Position numbers and translations under genes: made by a program. Shown here piece after piece: positions 8,973 to 18,280 of a stretch of DNA of 64,000 nt (position 1 is its first letter; every line of letters begins with the position of its first letter). The DNA is from JAWSVE01 sp050789445 (GTDB taxonomy: Bacteria; Pseudomonadota; Gammaproteobacteria; Pseudomonadales; Cellvibrionaceae). The notes beneath the pieces are model-generated. The model was not told the origin of the DNA. It did not search any database and worked only from the letters and a program-made list of their open reading frames with translations. The stretch is from NCBI GenBank assembly GCA_050789445.1, contig JAILXR010000001.1, positions 806,001 to 870,000 of the forward strand, in the 5' to 3' direction.

Positions 8973-9908
8973 ATGAACATTAATCGCATAGATCTTAACC
9001 TTCTTGTTTACCTTGATGTACTCCTTCGTGAACGTAATGTGACGAAAGCCGCTAGTCAGCTTGGTATCAGTCAACCCGCCATGAGTAATGGCCTGCGACG
9101 TTTGCGACAGCTATTTGACGACCCTTTGTTGGTGCGTACTAGCGAGGGAATGACACCAACGGAACGTGCCAGTCAATTGGCGCCACTGGTAAGGGAGGTA
9201 CTCGTTAATATTGAAAAAGCCGTACAACCACAGACTGCTTTTGATCCAAGTGCTAGTGATCGTGTTTTTCGTATTATGGCGAGTGATTATACCGAATCAA
9301 CACTTCTGCCAGCACTATTACGTGAGTTGCGGGAGCAAGCCCCGAAAGTTTGTTTAGATATTTTAACGCCTAGCGATGTGAGCTTTTTAGATGTGGAGCA
9401 GGGTCGTGTTGATATGGTGATTAACCGTTTTGATACTATGCCGCAATCGTTTCATCAGACAACCGTATGGGAAGACAAATATGCTTGTTTAATGAGTGTG
9501 GATAATCCCATCAGAGAAAACTTTGATCTCGACGCCTATTTAAGTGCCCAGCATGTCTGGGTAAGTAAGACTGGAATGGGTGTAGGAGTGGGCATTAACC
9601 CCAAAGACTCCCAGAGGCTTGGCTGGGTCGATGAGGTTTTACGAAAACAGGGTAAAAAGAGAGAGATTTCAGTCTTTACTCGTCACTATCAGGCCGCAAT
9701 GTTATTGGCCGAGCAGAAAGACTTAGTAGTTACTATTCCTCAAAAAGCGGCTGATTTACAAAAAAATAACCCACGCTTGGTTGCCTTGCCTACACCTTTT
9801 GAAATTCCAACGTTTGAATTAAAAATGGCTTGGAGTCCTTTGCTGCAACATAACCCAGCTCATCAGTGGATTCGTCGACTAGTCACCAGTATTGGTAAAA
9901 CCATCTAA
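8973..9908 (+). CDS. LysR family transcriptional regulator
   Basis: The 311-residue protein has an N-terminal winged helix-turn-helix (about 5-63, with VTKAASQLGISQPAMS as the recognition region) and a LysR substrate-binding domain (about 90-300). The form resembles the NodD/LeuO-like branch, which starts with LNLLVYLDVLLRERNVTKAA. It is transcribed away from aceA with 237 bases between the start codons, the classic position for a regulator of its divergent neighbour. Control of aceA or central carbon metabolism is therefore a reasonable guess. The effector is unknown. Confidence 0.9.
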   Translation: MNINRIDLNLLVYLDVLLRERNVTKAASQLGISQPAMSNGLRRLRQLFDDPLLVRTSEGMTPTERASQLAPLVREVLVNIEKAVQPQTAFDPSASDRVFRIMASDYTESTLLPALLRELREQAPKVCLDILTPSDVSFLDVEQGRVDMVINRFDTMPQSFHQTTVWEDKYACLMSVDNPIRENFDLDAYLSAQHVWVSKTGMGVGVGINPKDSQRLGWVDEVLRKQGKKREISVFTRHYQAAMLLAEQKDLVVTIPQKAADLQKNNPRLVALPTPFEIPTFELKMAWSPLLQHNPAHQWIRRLVTSIGKTI

Positions 9909-10213
9909 TTTGTATTCTAAGTGCAGTTCCAGCTGTTATAAGTTCTATCTATAAGCTGTATAGATTCATTCATGTGGTTGATAGCGATCATCATAGTGAA
10001 TAGCTAGAGAAATAGTCCTTAAACTATTAGAATTCGGCCCTTAATTTTAGCCATGCTCGCACCTAAATCTTAAGTTCGGTATAGCTTTGTGGATGTATAG
10101 ATAGTTGCAATAATTAAGAAACGGACAGCTAGAAGTAAATGGATGTCCGGCTACCAATATAATATGAGCACAGCATTTTTGGTAGTTAACTAGTTTGTTT
10201 AAGTGAGTTTTAA
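9909..10213. other. Intergenic region upstream of the MBOAT gene
   Basis: In 305 bases I see only a short inverted repeat, CGGACA at 10122-10127 and TGTCCG at 10144-10149. It could form a hairpin in the MBOAT leader. No RNA gene or reading frame of note is visible. Confidence 0.4.
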
Positions 10214-11620
10214 ATGCTGTTTAATACCTTCGCCTTCTTTGCTTTTTTTCTTTTTGTCTATATTGTTTATTGGCGGTTAAATCATCGTAATCAAAATCAC
10301 TTATTACTATTAGCAAGTTATTTTTTTTATGGGTGTTGGGATTGGCGTTTTTTATCACTGATAATGATTTCAACTTGTTTGGATTATTACTGCGGTCTCA
10401 AGGTTCAAAGTTCGAAAGAGCAAGTCACAAAGAAAAAATTTGTTGCTCTTAGTGTTATAGTTAACTTATCTTTTCTTGGCTTTTTTAAATATTTTAATTT
10501 TTTCTCTGATTCATTTGCCAGCTTACTTGGCACTGTCGGTTATACCCCGTCATGGTTTGAGTTAAATGTCATACTACCTGTAGGTATATCGTTTTATACT
10601 TTTCAAACAATGACTTATACGATAGATATCTATCGTAAACAGTTAAAGCCGACGCATCATTTTTTCGATTTCGCTCTATTCGTTTCATTTTTCCCTCAGT
10701 TGGTGGCTGGACCAATTGAACGAGCATCAAATTTATTACCTCAAATTTTACAATCACGAAAATTCTCTTGGGAGCAAACTAAAGAGGGAGCTTGGCTAGT
10801 TTTTTGGGGGTTATTTAAAAAGGTTTATGTTGCGGACAATCTGGCAGTATTAGTTGATAGAGGCTATGCAAATTACGCTACCTTATCAGCACCAGAAATT
10901 GCTGTTGTTCTTATTGCTTTTTCGTTTCAAATTTATTGTGATTTTTCTGGCTATACAGATATTGCTCGTGGTATTTCAAAGTTATTAGGATTTGAACTCC
11001 GGTTAAACTTCAACCTTCCATATTTTGCAAGAAACCCATCTGATTTTTGGCGAAGATGGCATATTAGCCTATCAACGTGGTTAAGAGATTATTTGTATAT
11101 CCCGTTAGGCGGTAGCCGAAAAGGCGAAGCTAGAACTTATATAAACTTAATGGCAACTATGGTTCTTGGCGGCTTGTGGCATGGAGCGGCTTGGACATTT
11201 ATTGTTTGGGGTTTTTATCAAGGCGCTTTGCTGTGCATTCATAGATATTTTAGTCGGTTTATACCTTATAAGAATAATATTATTACAATCAGTTTATCTA
11301 TATTACTCATGTATATTTTTGCATGTTACGGTTGGTTAATTTTTAGGGCTGACTCATTCACACAAATAAGTGTTATGACTCAGAGTCTGTTTTTAAATTG
11401 GAGCTTTCAAGAGAAAAACTTGTTACCCATGTGCTCTGAGTTGATTATGTATTTATGGCCTATTTTGGCTGTACAGATTTGGCAGTTTTCTTCCGACCGT
11501 CTTGATTTCTTCTATAGGCTTCCGGTGTTAATGCGCGACGTAATAATAGCGATAATTATCTATTTGATTTTTGTCTATGGTGCAAGTGAATCTCAAGGGT
11601 TTATTTATTTTCAATTTTAG
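10214..11620 (+). CDS. MBOAT family membrane O-acyltransferase (AlgI-like)
   Basis: The 468-residue polytopic inner membrane protein shows the MBOAT hallmarks: WRRWHISLSTWLRDYLYIPL around His283 and GGLWHGAAW around the presumed catalytic His323. Relatives such as AlgI and PatA move acyl groups across the membrane for O-acetylation of polysaccharides or peptidoglycan. A gene for an SGNH-type protein starts 9 bases after the stop, matching the usual MBOAT plus periplasmic SGNH acetylation pair. No polysaccharide biosynthesis genes are nearby, so the acceptor is unknown. Confidence 0.92.
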   Translation: MLFNTFAFFAFFLFVYIVYWRLNHRNQNHLLLLASYFFYGCWDWRFLSLIMISTCLDYYCGLKVQSSKEQVTKKKFVALSVIVNLSFLGFFKYFNFFSDSFASLLGTVGYTPSWFELNVILPVGISFYTFQTMTYTIDIYRKQLKPTHHFFDFALFVSFFPQLVAGPIERASNLLPQILQSRKFSWEQTKEGAWLVFWGLFKKVYVADNLAVLVDRGYANYATLSAPEIAVVLIAFSFQIYCDFSGYTDIARGISKLLGFELRLNFNLPYFARNPSDFWRRWHISLSTWLRDYLYIPLGGSRKGEARTYINLMATMVLGGLWHGAAWTFIVWGFYQGALLCIHRYFSRFIPYKNNIITISLSILLMYIFACYGWLIFRADSFTQISVMTQSLFLNWSFQEKNLLPMCSELIMYLWPILAVQIWQFSSDRLDFFYRLPVLMRDVIIAIIIYLIFVYGASESQGFIYFQF

Positions 11621-11629
11621 GAGGGCTTT

Positions 11630-12682
11630 ATGTTTAAGAGTATAGTTTTACATTCTTTAGTAATATTTATTGTTTTCCTAATTATTGGAAAATTTGATTT
11701 TTCATTGTTGCATAACGGCTCTGTTTTATTGTATGAAACTCACGATGTTTTGTTTCACAAACCAGTTAAAAATCAGGAAGGATATATCTGGACTCAGGGT
11801 ATGAGTCGTCGATCATACAAGATTGCGATTAATGAGCTGGGCACACGTGGCGAGGGGCAGGTTTTATCTTGTGATAAAATAAGGATTCTTTCAACCGGAA
11901 GTTCAAGCGCTTTTGGTGAGGGGTTGAGTGATCAAATGGTATGGTCATCTTTAGTAAATACTGAATTTGAAAAGCAATCTGTAGCAGCAGAAATTTATAA
12001 TGGAGGAGTTCCTGGTTGGGGCTTATATCAGTGGTCTAATTTTATTTCTATTTATGCTGAGAGTTTCTCTCCCGAAATTGTTTTTATACCAATGTCTCAT
12101 GGAGACTTTTGGTTTTATCCTCCTGTTGAAGGAAAAGCTGAGCGAGAAAATTGGGTAAATAGTGATCTAAAGAAAAAGGCTATCCTTAATTACGACAATG
12201 TTTTGGGGTATATTCTTAGAAAAAGCCAATATATCCTGACTGCTGCCAAGACAAAATATTTTTCGAGTAAAAAAGAAGGGGGCGGCCCAGCTCTAGGGGA
12301 GCAAGTTGATCAATTTGAAATTCATTTTTCTAAACAACAGAAATATTTAGATGAATTAATTGCTTTAAGTAAACAACATGATTTCAAGTTGATTTTTTTT
12401 GTTAGGAACGCAGATTTTACCCCGGCAGGTAAAGAGCTATATAAAAAGTTATCTAACAAGTTAAGTGAAGATAATGATTTTTTTCTATTTGAGATTAGCC
12501 CAGCGGATTTTGATTCAACATTAACTGAGGCTGAGTTCGAAAATTACTACAAAGAAAACCTGATTATTAAAAATGACGGTCATCCCAACGATTATTATAG
12601 TCGCCTAATGGCAGATAAAATTTATCAGGCGATCACGAAAGTTATAGCGGATTCAAGTGTTTCGGCTAAACCTTGCCAGTAA
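11630..12682 (+). CDS. SGNH/GDSL-like protein with N-terminal membrane anchor, partner of the MBOAT protein
   Basis: The 350-residue protein has one N-terminal hydrophobic segment (about 5-22), so it is either anchored facing the periplasm or exported. A nucleophile block with TGSSSAFGEG at 89-98 replaces the standard GDSxxxG, with Ser92 in the nucleophile position. A DGHPN block at 316-320 supplies the catalytic His region. This fits the AlgX/AlgJ-like acetyl-esterase or transferase partners of MBOAT proteins. A strong GGAGG ribosome site precedes the ATG, and the gene is almost certainly cotranscribed with the MBOAT gene. The Asp-to-Ser change in the GDS triplet is a deviation from the family consensus. 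Confidence 0.75.
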   Translation: MFKSIVLHSLVIFIVFLIIGKFDFSLLHNGSVLLYETHDVLFHKPVKNQEGYIWTQGMSRRSYKIAINELGTRGEGQVLSCDKIRILSTGSSSAFGEGLSDQMVWSSLVNTEFEKQSVAAEIYNGGVPGWGLYQWSNFISIYAESFSPEIVFIPMSHGDFWFYPPVEGKAERENWVNSDLKKKAILNYDNVLGYILRKSQYILTAAKTKYFSSKKEGGGPALGEQVDQFEIHFSKQQKYLDELIALSKQHDFKLIFFVRNADFTPAGKELYKKLSNKLSEDNDFFLFEISPADFDSTLTEAEFENYYKENLIIKNDGHPNDYYSRLMADKIYQAITKVIADSSVSAKPCQ

Positions 12683-12722
12683 CTGATTAAATTTCAATAT
12701 ATTAATTTAAGGTGTAAAAGAT

Positions 12723-14894
12723 ATGATTAATCGTATTCAGATAGGCGGATTACAAGTTGCCACTCAGCTTGCAGACTTTATAAATACATCCGTGTTACCA
12801 AAAACTGGAATGGGTGAAGATGCTTTCTGGAGTAGTTTTGAATCTATCGTTAACGATCTAACACCAAAGAATACAGCGCTGTTAAAGAAGCGTGATGATA
12901 TGCAGGCGAAAATTGATGCATGGCATAAAGCTAACGCTGGTGATTTTAAGTTTGCTGACTACAAAACATTCTTGCAAAAGATTGGTTATCTCGTAGCTGA
13001 TGGTGGTGACTTAACTGTGACGACACAAAATGTCGATACTGAAATCTCAACTCAAGCAGGGCCGCAATTGGTAGTACCGGTTAAAAATGCACGCTTTGCT
13101 TTAAATGCATCAAATGCTCGCTGGGGAAGTTTGTACGACGCATTATATGGAACGGATGCTATTTCAGAAGACGGTGGTGCAACTCGTGCCGGTGGTTATA
13201 ACCCTATTCGCGGTGACAAGGTTATTGCACTCGCGCGTCAGTTTTTAAATGAAGCCGCTCCACTAAAAAATGCTTTACATGAGGATGCGACGGCTTACAC
13301 AGTTGCTGGCAACGCATTAGCAATCACATTATCGAATGGTGAAAAAACTTCTCTTGCATCACCGGAAAAATTTATCGGTTACACGGGTGACGCGTCTTCT
13401 CCTGAAGCTATATTGTTAAAAAATAATGGCTTACATTTTGAAATTCAAATCGATCCGTCATCACCAATCGGTCAAACAGACAAGGCTGGTGTTAAAGATG
13501 TATTAATGGAGTCAGCCGTTACAACCATTCAGGATTGTGAAGACTCTGTTGCTGCTGTTGATGCTGAAGATAAAGTCGAAGTGTATAAAAATTGGTTGGG
13601 TCTTTTAAATGGTGATTTATCGGAATCGTTTAATAAAGGCGGTAAAACCATGACGCGTATTTTAAACGCTGATCGTGAATATACGGCCGCCAATGGATCA
13701 ACGTTATCACTTCATGGCCGTAGCTTATTGTTTGTTCGTAACGTAGGTCATCTTATGCGTAACGATGCTATTCTTGATAAAAACGGCGAAGAAATTTATG
13801 AAGGCATTATGGATGCAATGATTACTGTTGCGATTTCATCTTTGGACGTTAACAAGAAAAATGTTTTAACGAATTCTCGCAACGGAAATATTTATATTGT
13901 TAAACCAAAAATGCATGGCCCAGAGGAAGTGGCTTTTGCTTGTGAATTGTTTGGTCGTGTTGAAAAAGCTCTAGACCTAAAAGAAGATACAATTAAAGTC
14001 GGCATCATGGATGAAGAGCGTCGCACAACGGTCAACTTAAAAGAATGTATTCGTGCAGCAAAAACACGTGTTGCATTTATTAATACAGGCTTCTTGGATC
14101 GCACCGGCGATGAAATTCATACGAGTATGGAAGCGGGCCCAATGATTCCAAAAAGTGAAATGAAAGGCACAGCGTGGATTAAAGCTTATGAAGATAATAA
14201 CGTTGATGTTGGTTTAGCGTGTGGTTTACAAGGCAAAGCACAAATCGGTAAAGGTATGTGGGCAATGCCAGACTTGATGGCGAAAATGATGGTAGAAAAA
14301 GTTGCACATCCTCAATCGGGAGCAAACACAGCCTGGGTTCCTTCGCCAACAGCCGCCGTACTTCATGCTATGCATTATCACAAGGTTGATGTTATTGCTC
14401 GTCAGGAAGAATTAAAATCTCGTGCGCCAGCAAACGTCGATGATATTTTGACATTACCCATCATGGAGCAAGGTAGAACATTGGCCGCTGACGTGATTCA
14501 GAGCGAGTTAGATAATAATGCTCAAGGCATCTTGGGATATGTTGTACGTTGGATTGACAGTGGTGTCGGTTGTTCGAAAGTTCCTGATATTCATAATGTT
14601 GGATTAATGGAAGATCGTGCAACACTACGAATTTCTAGCCAGCACATTGCAAATTGGTTGCATCACGGAATTTGTACAGAAGAACAGGTTCATGAAACTA
14701 TGCAACGTATGGCAGCCGTTGTTGATGGGCAAAATGCTGGCGATCCTTCATACGAGGCAATGGCGGGTAATTTTGAAACTAGCATTGCATATAAAGCAGC
14801 ATGCGATTTAGTTTTTGATGGAACATCACAACCAAATGGTTACACAGAACCCCGGTTACATGCTCGTCGTATAGAGAAGAAAGCACAAGGCTAA
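12723..14894 (+). CDS. glcB: Malate synthase G
   Basis: Condenses glyoxylate with acetyl-CoA to malate, completing the glyoxylate shunt begun by AceA. The 723 residues match the single-chain G isoform. Family stretches are visible: MHGPEEVAFACELFGRVE from residue 397, GIMDEERRTTVNLKECI from 427 and the FLDRTGDEIHTSMEAGPM region just after. A weak AAGGTG ribosome site lies upstream. It follows the MBOAT/SGNH pair on the same strand but is probably expressed separately, and it ends at its own terminator. Confidence 0.96.
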   Translation: MINRIQIGGLQVATQLADFINTSVLPKTGMGEDAFWSSFESIVNDLTPKNTALLKKRDDMQAKIDAWHKANAGDFKFADYKTFLQKIGYLVADGGDLTVTTQNVDTEISTQAGPQLVVPVKNARFALNASNARWGSLYDALYGTDAISEDGGATRAGGYNPIRGDKVIALARQFLNEAAPLKNALHEDATAYTVAGNALAITLSNGEKTSLASPEKFIGYTGDASSPEAILLKNNGLHFEIQIDPSSPIGQTDKAGVKDVLMESAVTTIQDCEDSVAAVDAEDKVEVYKNWLGLLNGDLSESFNKGGKTMTRILNADREYTAANGSTLSLHGRSLLFVRNVGHLMRNDAILDKNGEEIYEGIMDAMITVAISSLDVNKKNVLTNSRNGNIYIVKPKMHGPEEVAFACELFGRVEKALDLKEDTIKVGIMDEERRTTVNLKECIRAAKTRVAFINTGFLDRTGDEIHTSMEAGPMIPKSEMKGTAWIKAYEDNNVDVGLACGLQGKAQIGKGMWAMPDLMAKMMVEKVAHPQSGANTAWVPSPTAAVLHAMHYHKVDVIARQEELKSRAPANVDDILTLPIMEQGRTLAADVIQSELDNNAQGILGYVVRWIDSGVGCSKVPDIHNVGLMEDRATLRISSQHIANWLHHGICTEEQVHETMQRMAAVVDGQNAGDPSYEAMAGNFETSIAYKAACDLVFDGTSQPNGYTEPRLHARRIEKKAQG

Positions 14895-15009
14895 CTATAT
14901 ACGGAAAGTTATTACTACAACACGGTGGAGCATTTCTCGTTGAACTGTTAACGCTATACAATTTGACAGTTCAGAGATAAAATTCTCTTAGTTAATGAAC
15001 AGTGTAAAT

Positions 15010-15036
15010 AAAGGCTCCTTAATGGGGCTTTTTTTA
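15010..15036 (+). terminator. Rho-independent terminator of glcB
   Basis: AAAGGCTCC and GGGGCTTTT pair around a TTAAT loop with two G-U pairs, followed by a run of T. Confidence 0.75.
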
Positions 15037-15110
15037 TATCTCGTAATTTTTATAGAAAGATAAGTTTCTCACTAGCAATTAATAATGAATAAAACAGTAA
15101 GGTAACGACT

Positions 15111-15965
15111 ATGCAAGTATTTGTATTTCCGGGGCAGGGGTCTCAAGTAAAAGGTATGGGTGGCGATTTATTTGATAGTGTCATTGAGTACACTTCCGTG
15201 GAGCCTCAAGTCGATGAAATACTCGGTTACTCGATGCGTGATTTATGCTTGAACGATCCCAATGATCTGTTAGGTCAAACGCAATTCACTCAACCAGCAT
15301 TGTATGTTGTTAATGCTTTAAATTATTACAATGCGATGAAAGAGGGTGGAAAACCTGAATATGTTGCAGGACATAGCTTAGGAGAATATAACGCTTTATT
15401 AGCCGCTGGCGCTTTTGACTTTTTAACGGGATTAAAACTCGTACAAAAACGTGGTGAACTAATGGCGCAGGCTCGTGATGGCGGCATGGCTGCTATTATT
15501 GGTATCGATGCCGATGCAATACAACAAGTATTAGTAGATAATAATTTCGATGGTATTGATATCGCGAACTTCAATTCTCCGTCACAAACAGTTATCTCTG
15601 GTCCTGTAGATCAATTGAATCAAGCGGAAAGTGCGTTTAAGGATGCGGGCGTAAAATTGTATAAAGTATTACCTGTTAGTGCTGCTTTTCATTCTCGCTA
15701 CATGAAGTCTGCTGGCGATGAGTTCGCATCATTCTTAAAGGAATTTACTTTCAATGAATTACATACACCGGCCGTTGCTAATGTTACTGCGGAACCTTAT
15801 CCCGCTAATAATGAATCAGTAGCAAAAGAATTGTTAGTAAAGCAAATTTCTGGGTCAGTACAGTGGACGCAAAGTGTACGTTATTTAAAGAGTTTAGGTG
15901 ATGCAGAATTTTCTGAGGTTGGACCCGGAAAAGTATTGGCGCGTTTGATTAAGCAGATTGATTAA
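15111..15965 (+). CDS. Stand-alone malonyl-CoA:ACP transacylase, trans-AT polyketide-like
   Basis: The 284-residue acyltransferase has GQGSQ at 8-12, the nucleophile elbow GHSLG at 87-91 (Ser89), Arg114 in QKRGELM for the malonyl carboxylate, and His194 in AAFHSRYM. The GHSLGEYNALLAAGAFDF and AFHSRYM forms look more like the discrete acyltransferases of trans-AT polyketide synthases (PksC/BaeC type) than housekeeping FabD, which usually sits in a fab operon. No ketosynthase, acyl carrier protein or other fab gene is seen here. It could serve a polyketide or polyunsaturated fatty acid synthase elsewhere, or act as a second FabD. Confidence 0.85.
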   Translation: MQVFVFPGQGSQVKGMGGDLFDSVIEYTSVEPQVDEILGYSMRDLCLNDPNDLLGQTQFTQPALYVVNALNYYNAMKEGGKPEYVAGHSLGEYNALLAAGAFDFLTGLKLVQKRGELMAQARDGGMAAIIGIDADAIQQVLVDNNFDGIDIANFNSPSQTVISGPVDQLNQAESAFKDAGVKLYKVLPVSAAFHSRYMKSAGDEFASFLKEFTFNELHTPAVANVTAEPYPANNESVAKELLVKQISGSVQWTQSVRYLKSLGDAEFSEVGPGKVLARLIKQID

Positions 15966-16024
15966 TCATATGCGGAGAGTTGGTGGTTCGTGAGATGGAA
16001 GTATAAAAAAGAGGAGAGTGTTTA

Positions 16025-16714
16025 TTAATTATTACAATCTGAATACATTGCCATATAGGCTTTTAGGTTTTTTTCTTTGTCGTCTTTAAATGTTTCTTCA
16101 CGATATTCTACAGAGCGAATTCTGTCGAGTCGGAAGCTTCGAAAGTCTTGGCGTTTTTCACACCAACTAACCAATAACCATACTGGACTAAAAAAGATTA
16201 GCGCCAATGGTCTTAGTAGACGACTCGTATCTTGTTGCGCTTCATCACTATAATCAATATGAATTTTGCGTTGTGTACGGATACATTCGCGTAGATCTGA
16301 AAAACTAACTATCCATGGTAATGTAGGATGGTTTGGCATTGAGTAGGTGGTGATTTGCTGTAGTTCACCCTGAAGACTTGTTGGTAAAACTGCTTGTATT
16401 TTTTCAAAAGCGCTGCTGGCTTTTTTCGCAAATTTTTCATCTGTCCACTGGCGAACCATGCTAATTCCCAGGCCAATAGCTTCTAGCTCATCAGCGTCGA
16501 AGGTGATTGGTGGTAGGTAATATTGTTTATCTATCATATAGCCAACACCAGCTTCACCAACAATAGGTGCGCCAGAATCCATTAGGCATTGAATATCTCT
16601 ATAAACAGTTCGCGTGCAAATACTGAATTCTTCAGCTATACGTTGAGCTGTTACCGCTCGACGTCTTTGTCGCAGAAAGTGAACTATGTTAATCAGTCTG
16701 TCTGCTCGTCGCAT
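16025..16714 (-). CDS. YafY-type HTH/WYL domain transcriptional regulator
   Basis: The 229-residue protein has an N-terminal HTH_11 winged helix (about 5-58, including the RTVYRDIQCLMDSGAPIVGE region typical of YafY/DeoR-like proteins). A WYL domain follows at about 140-220, which usually senses a ligand or nucleic acid. It is divergent from the VOC-family gene with 115 bases between starts, a common pairing in proteobacteria, and may regulate that gene. The effector is unknown. Confidence 0.88.
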   Translation of the reverse strand: MRRADRLINIVHFLRQRRRAVTAQRIAEEFSICTRTVYRDIQCLMDSGAPIVGEAGVGYMIDKQYYLPPITFDADELEAIGLGISMVRQWTDEKFAKKASSAFEKIQAVLPTSLQGELQQITTYSMPNHPTLPWIVSFSDLRECIRTQRKIHIDYSDEAQQDTSRLLRPLALIFFSPVWLLVSWCEKRQDFRSFRLDRIRSVEYREETFKDDKEKNLKAYMAMYSDCNN

Positions 16715-16829
16715 ACTTACTCCTATCCTTTTTGAAATGATAGCTTACTGGAAGGCTACTGACACCATGCTGTCAGCAGGCTTTTGCTATCCTACATCCT
16801 TAATCAACTGACAATGAAAGGGGAAATGT

Positions 16830-17216
16830 ATGATTGGATACGTAACACTTGGTACAAATGACTTGCCACGGGCCGTTGCTTATTATGACGCTCTATTTGG
16901 CTCATTGGGTATAGGTCGTTTCATGGAGGAAGAAAATTATTTTGTTGCTTGGGCGCCAACACCAGATGCTCCATCTGTAGCAGTATCAGTTCCTTTTAAT
17001 AAAGAACCTGCGACTGTAGGAAATGGAGTCATGGTAGCGTTGTATTTGGAATCACAAGAACAGGTGGTAGCTTTTTACAACAAGGCGATTGAGTTAGGAG
17101 GTACAGATGAAGGGAAGCCAGGCTTTCGTCCAGAAGGGAATGACAGCGGTTTTTACGCGGGGTATTTTCGTGATCTAGATGACAATAAGTTGAATGCTTT
17201 TTGTATGGTTGAATAA
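16830..17216 (+). CDS. VOC family (glyoxalase/bleomycin resistance-like) protein
   Basis: The 128-residue protein is a single vicinal-oxygen-chelate domain. It opens with MIGYVTLGTNDLPRAVAYYD and ends with the G.YFRDLDDNKLNAFC metal-ligand region. Short members of this family isomerise, cleave or bind small molecules, and the substrate cannot be predicted. A clear AAGGGGAAA ribosome site precedes the ATG. It faces the WYL regulator, which is the probable controller. Confidence 0.87.
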   Translation: MIGYVTLGTNDLPRAVAYYDALFGSLGIGRFMEEENYFVAWAPTPDAPSVAVSVPFNKEPATVGNGVMVALYLESQEQVVAFYNKAIELGGTDEGKPGFRPEGNDSGFYAGYFRDLDDNKLNAFCMVE

Positions 17217-17226
17217 AGATTGAAAG

Positions 17227-17256
17227 ATCATGGGCTCGCGTTGTCGAGCTCATGAT
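17227..17256. repeat. Strong hairpin between convergent VOC and DUF genes
   Basis: A 12-bp stem (ATCATGGGCTCG against CGAGCTCATGAT, one G-T pair) encloses a 6-base loop CGTTGT. No clear T-run follows on either side. It lies just after the VOC stop codon, so it may end or stabilise transcripts. Confidence 0.55.
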
Positions 17257-17325
17257 ACGAAATATGAATTTAGATAACGGGTTTTTAGTATTTAAATAAA
17301 CAGGTGAAGATATAAAAGTGGATTG

Positions 17326-17832
17326 CTAAATAGTTAATTGCTTGAGCTCTGGGTCTTCAACACTATGCTGTTCCCACAAATAAACAAACTCTTCAAGTAA
17401 TTTTTTAGATTCTGGTCCAGCAGCGTAATTTACAAACCCTGTGTATTCTTTGTCGCTATGCTTATACAGCAGAAGTTTTTTGTCGCCTATAACATAAGCA
17501 ATGGCGTTGTCTTTTGGATCAAGTAAAAGCTTTTTAATAATGATTTTACTTGATATTCGACGGGCCAATAAAAGAAGAGAATGGCCACGCTCAACGATAG
17601 GCCTAACGTTTTTAACAAGTATCTTAATAGTACAATTTCTATTATTACGTACAAATGCAGACATAGTATCAACAAGCTCTTGTTCATTAAAAATAGGTCG
17701 ATCTAGCTCATCACTGAGTATGCAGATTTCTCTTGTGGCTTGTGCCGTTATTTTTTTAGCATGCTTTAAGAAGCATTCTTCGCCCTCAAGCTGAATGAGG
17801 TTTTCATCGGTTGGGGAAACGATTTCAGACAT
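17326..17832 (-). CDS. Conserved hypothetical protein paired with GNAT gene (DUF7931-like)
   Basis: The 168-residue cytoplasmic protein is weakly similar, in its alternating hydrophobic strands and the LARRISSKI and VGP-like turns, to phospholipase-D-like half domains. It lacks an HKD motif, so no catalytic activity is claimed. I recall a protein of this size next to a GNAT gene near purB in Pseudomonas (DUF7931 in Pfam). Its start codon overlaps the GNAT stop by 8 bases, so translation is probably coupled. Function is unknown. Confidence 0.7.
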   Translation of the reverse strand: MSEIVSPTDENLIQLEGEECFLKHAKKITAQATREICILSDELDRPIFNEQELVDTMSAFVRNNRNCTIKILVKNVRPIVERGHSLLLLARRISSKIIIKKLLLDPKDNAIAYVIGDKKLLLYKHSDKEYTGFVNYAAGPESKKLLEEFVYLWEQHSVEDPELKQLTI

Positions 17833-18280
17833 AATGATATTCCATTGTTTTATGCATTATTCCAGCATCTTCAAATTCTTTATCGTCTGTTATGACAAAA
17901 CCAAATTTTTCATAAAAAGGAATAGCGGATATTTGTGCATGCAAAAATAAAAGTTTAATATTTTTTGCTTCGTCACTTGCTATAATGTACTGCAATAGTT
18001 TTCCGCCTAGCCCCATCATCCGGTGTTTTTTTGCCACGGCCATTCTTCCTATTTGGCCAGTTAATAATAATCTTGCTGTCGCAATCGCCTCTTCTTCATG
18101 TGTTAAATTTGATTTTTTGATGCATGCAAAATGAATCGCAGACTCATCATAATTGTCCCACTCGTCTTTTTCAGGAACGTTCTGCTCAACGACAAAGACT
18201 TTGTGTCGAAGTTTCTGTAACAATTTTTTATGTGACTGCCAGCTGACTTTTTGAACGGGTAATTGATTCAGAGAATCCAT
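17825..18280 (-). CDS. GNAT family N-acetyltransferase
   Basis: The 151-residue single-domain acetyltransferase contains the acetyl-CoA loop region IGRMAVAKKHRMMGLGGKLL (about 90-110). It also has the LRHKVFVVEQNVPEKDEWD opening typical of ElaA-like members. The substrate is unknown. It is the first gene of a two-gene minus-strand operon with the overlapping DUF gene and diverges from dmeF. Confidence 0.87.
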   Translation of the reverse strand: MDSLNQLPVQKVSWQSHKKLLQKLRHKVFVVEQNVPEKDEWDNYDESAIHFACIKKSNLTHEEEAIATARLLLTGQIGRMAVAKKHRMMGLGGKLLQYIIASDEAKNIKLLFLHAQISAIPFYEKFGFVITDDKEFEDAGIMHKTMEYHYV

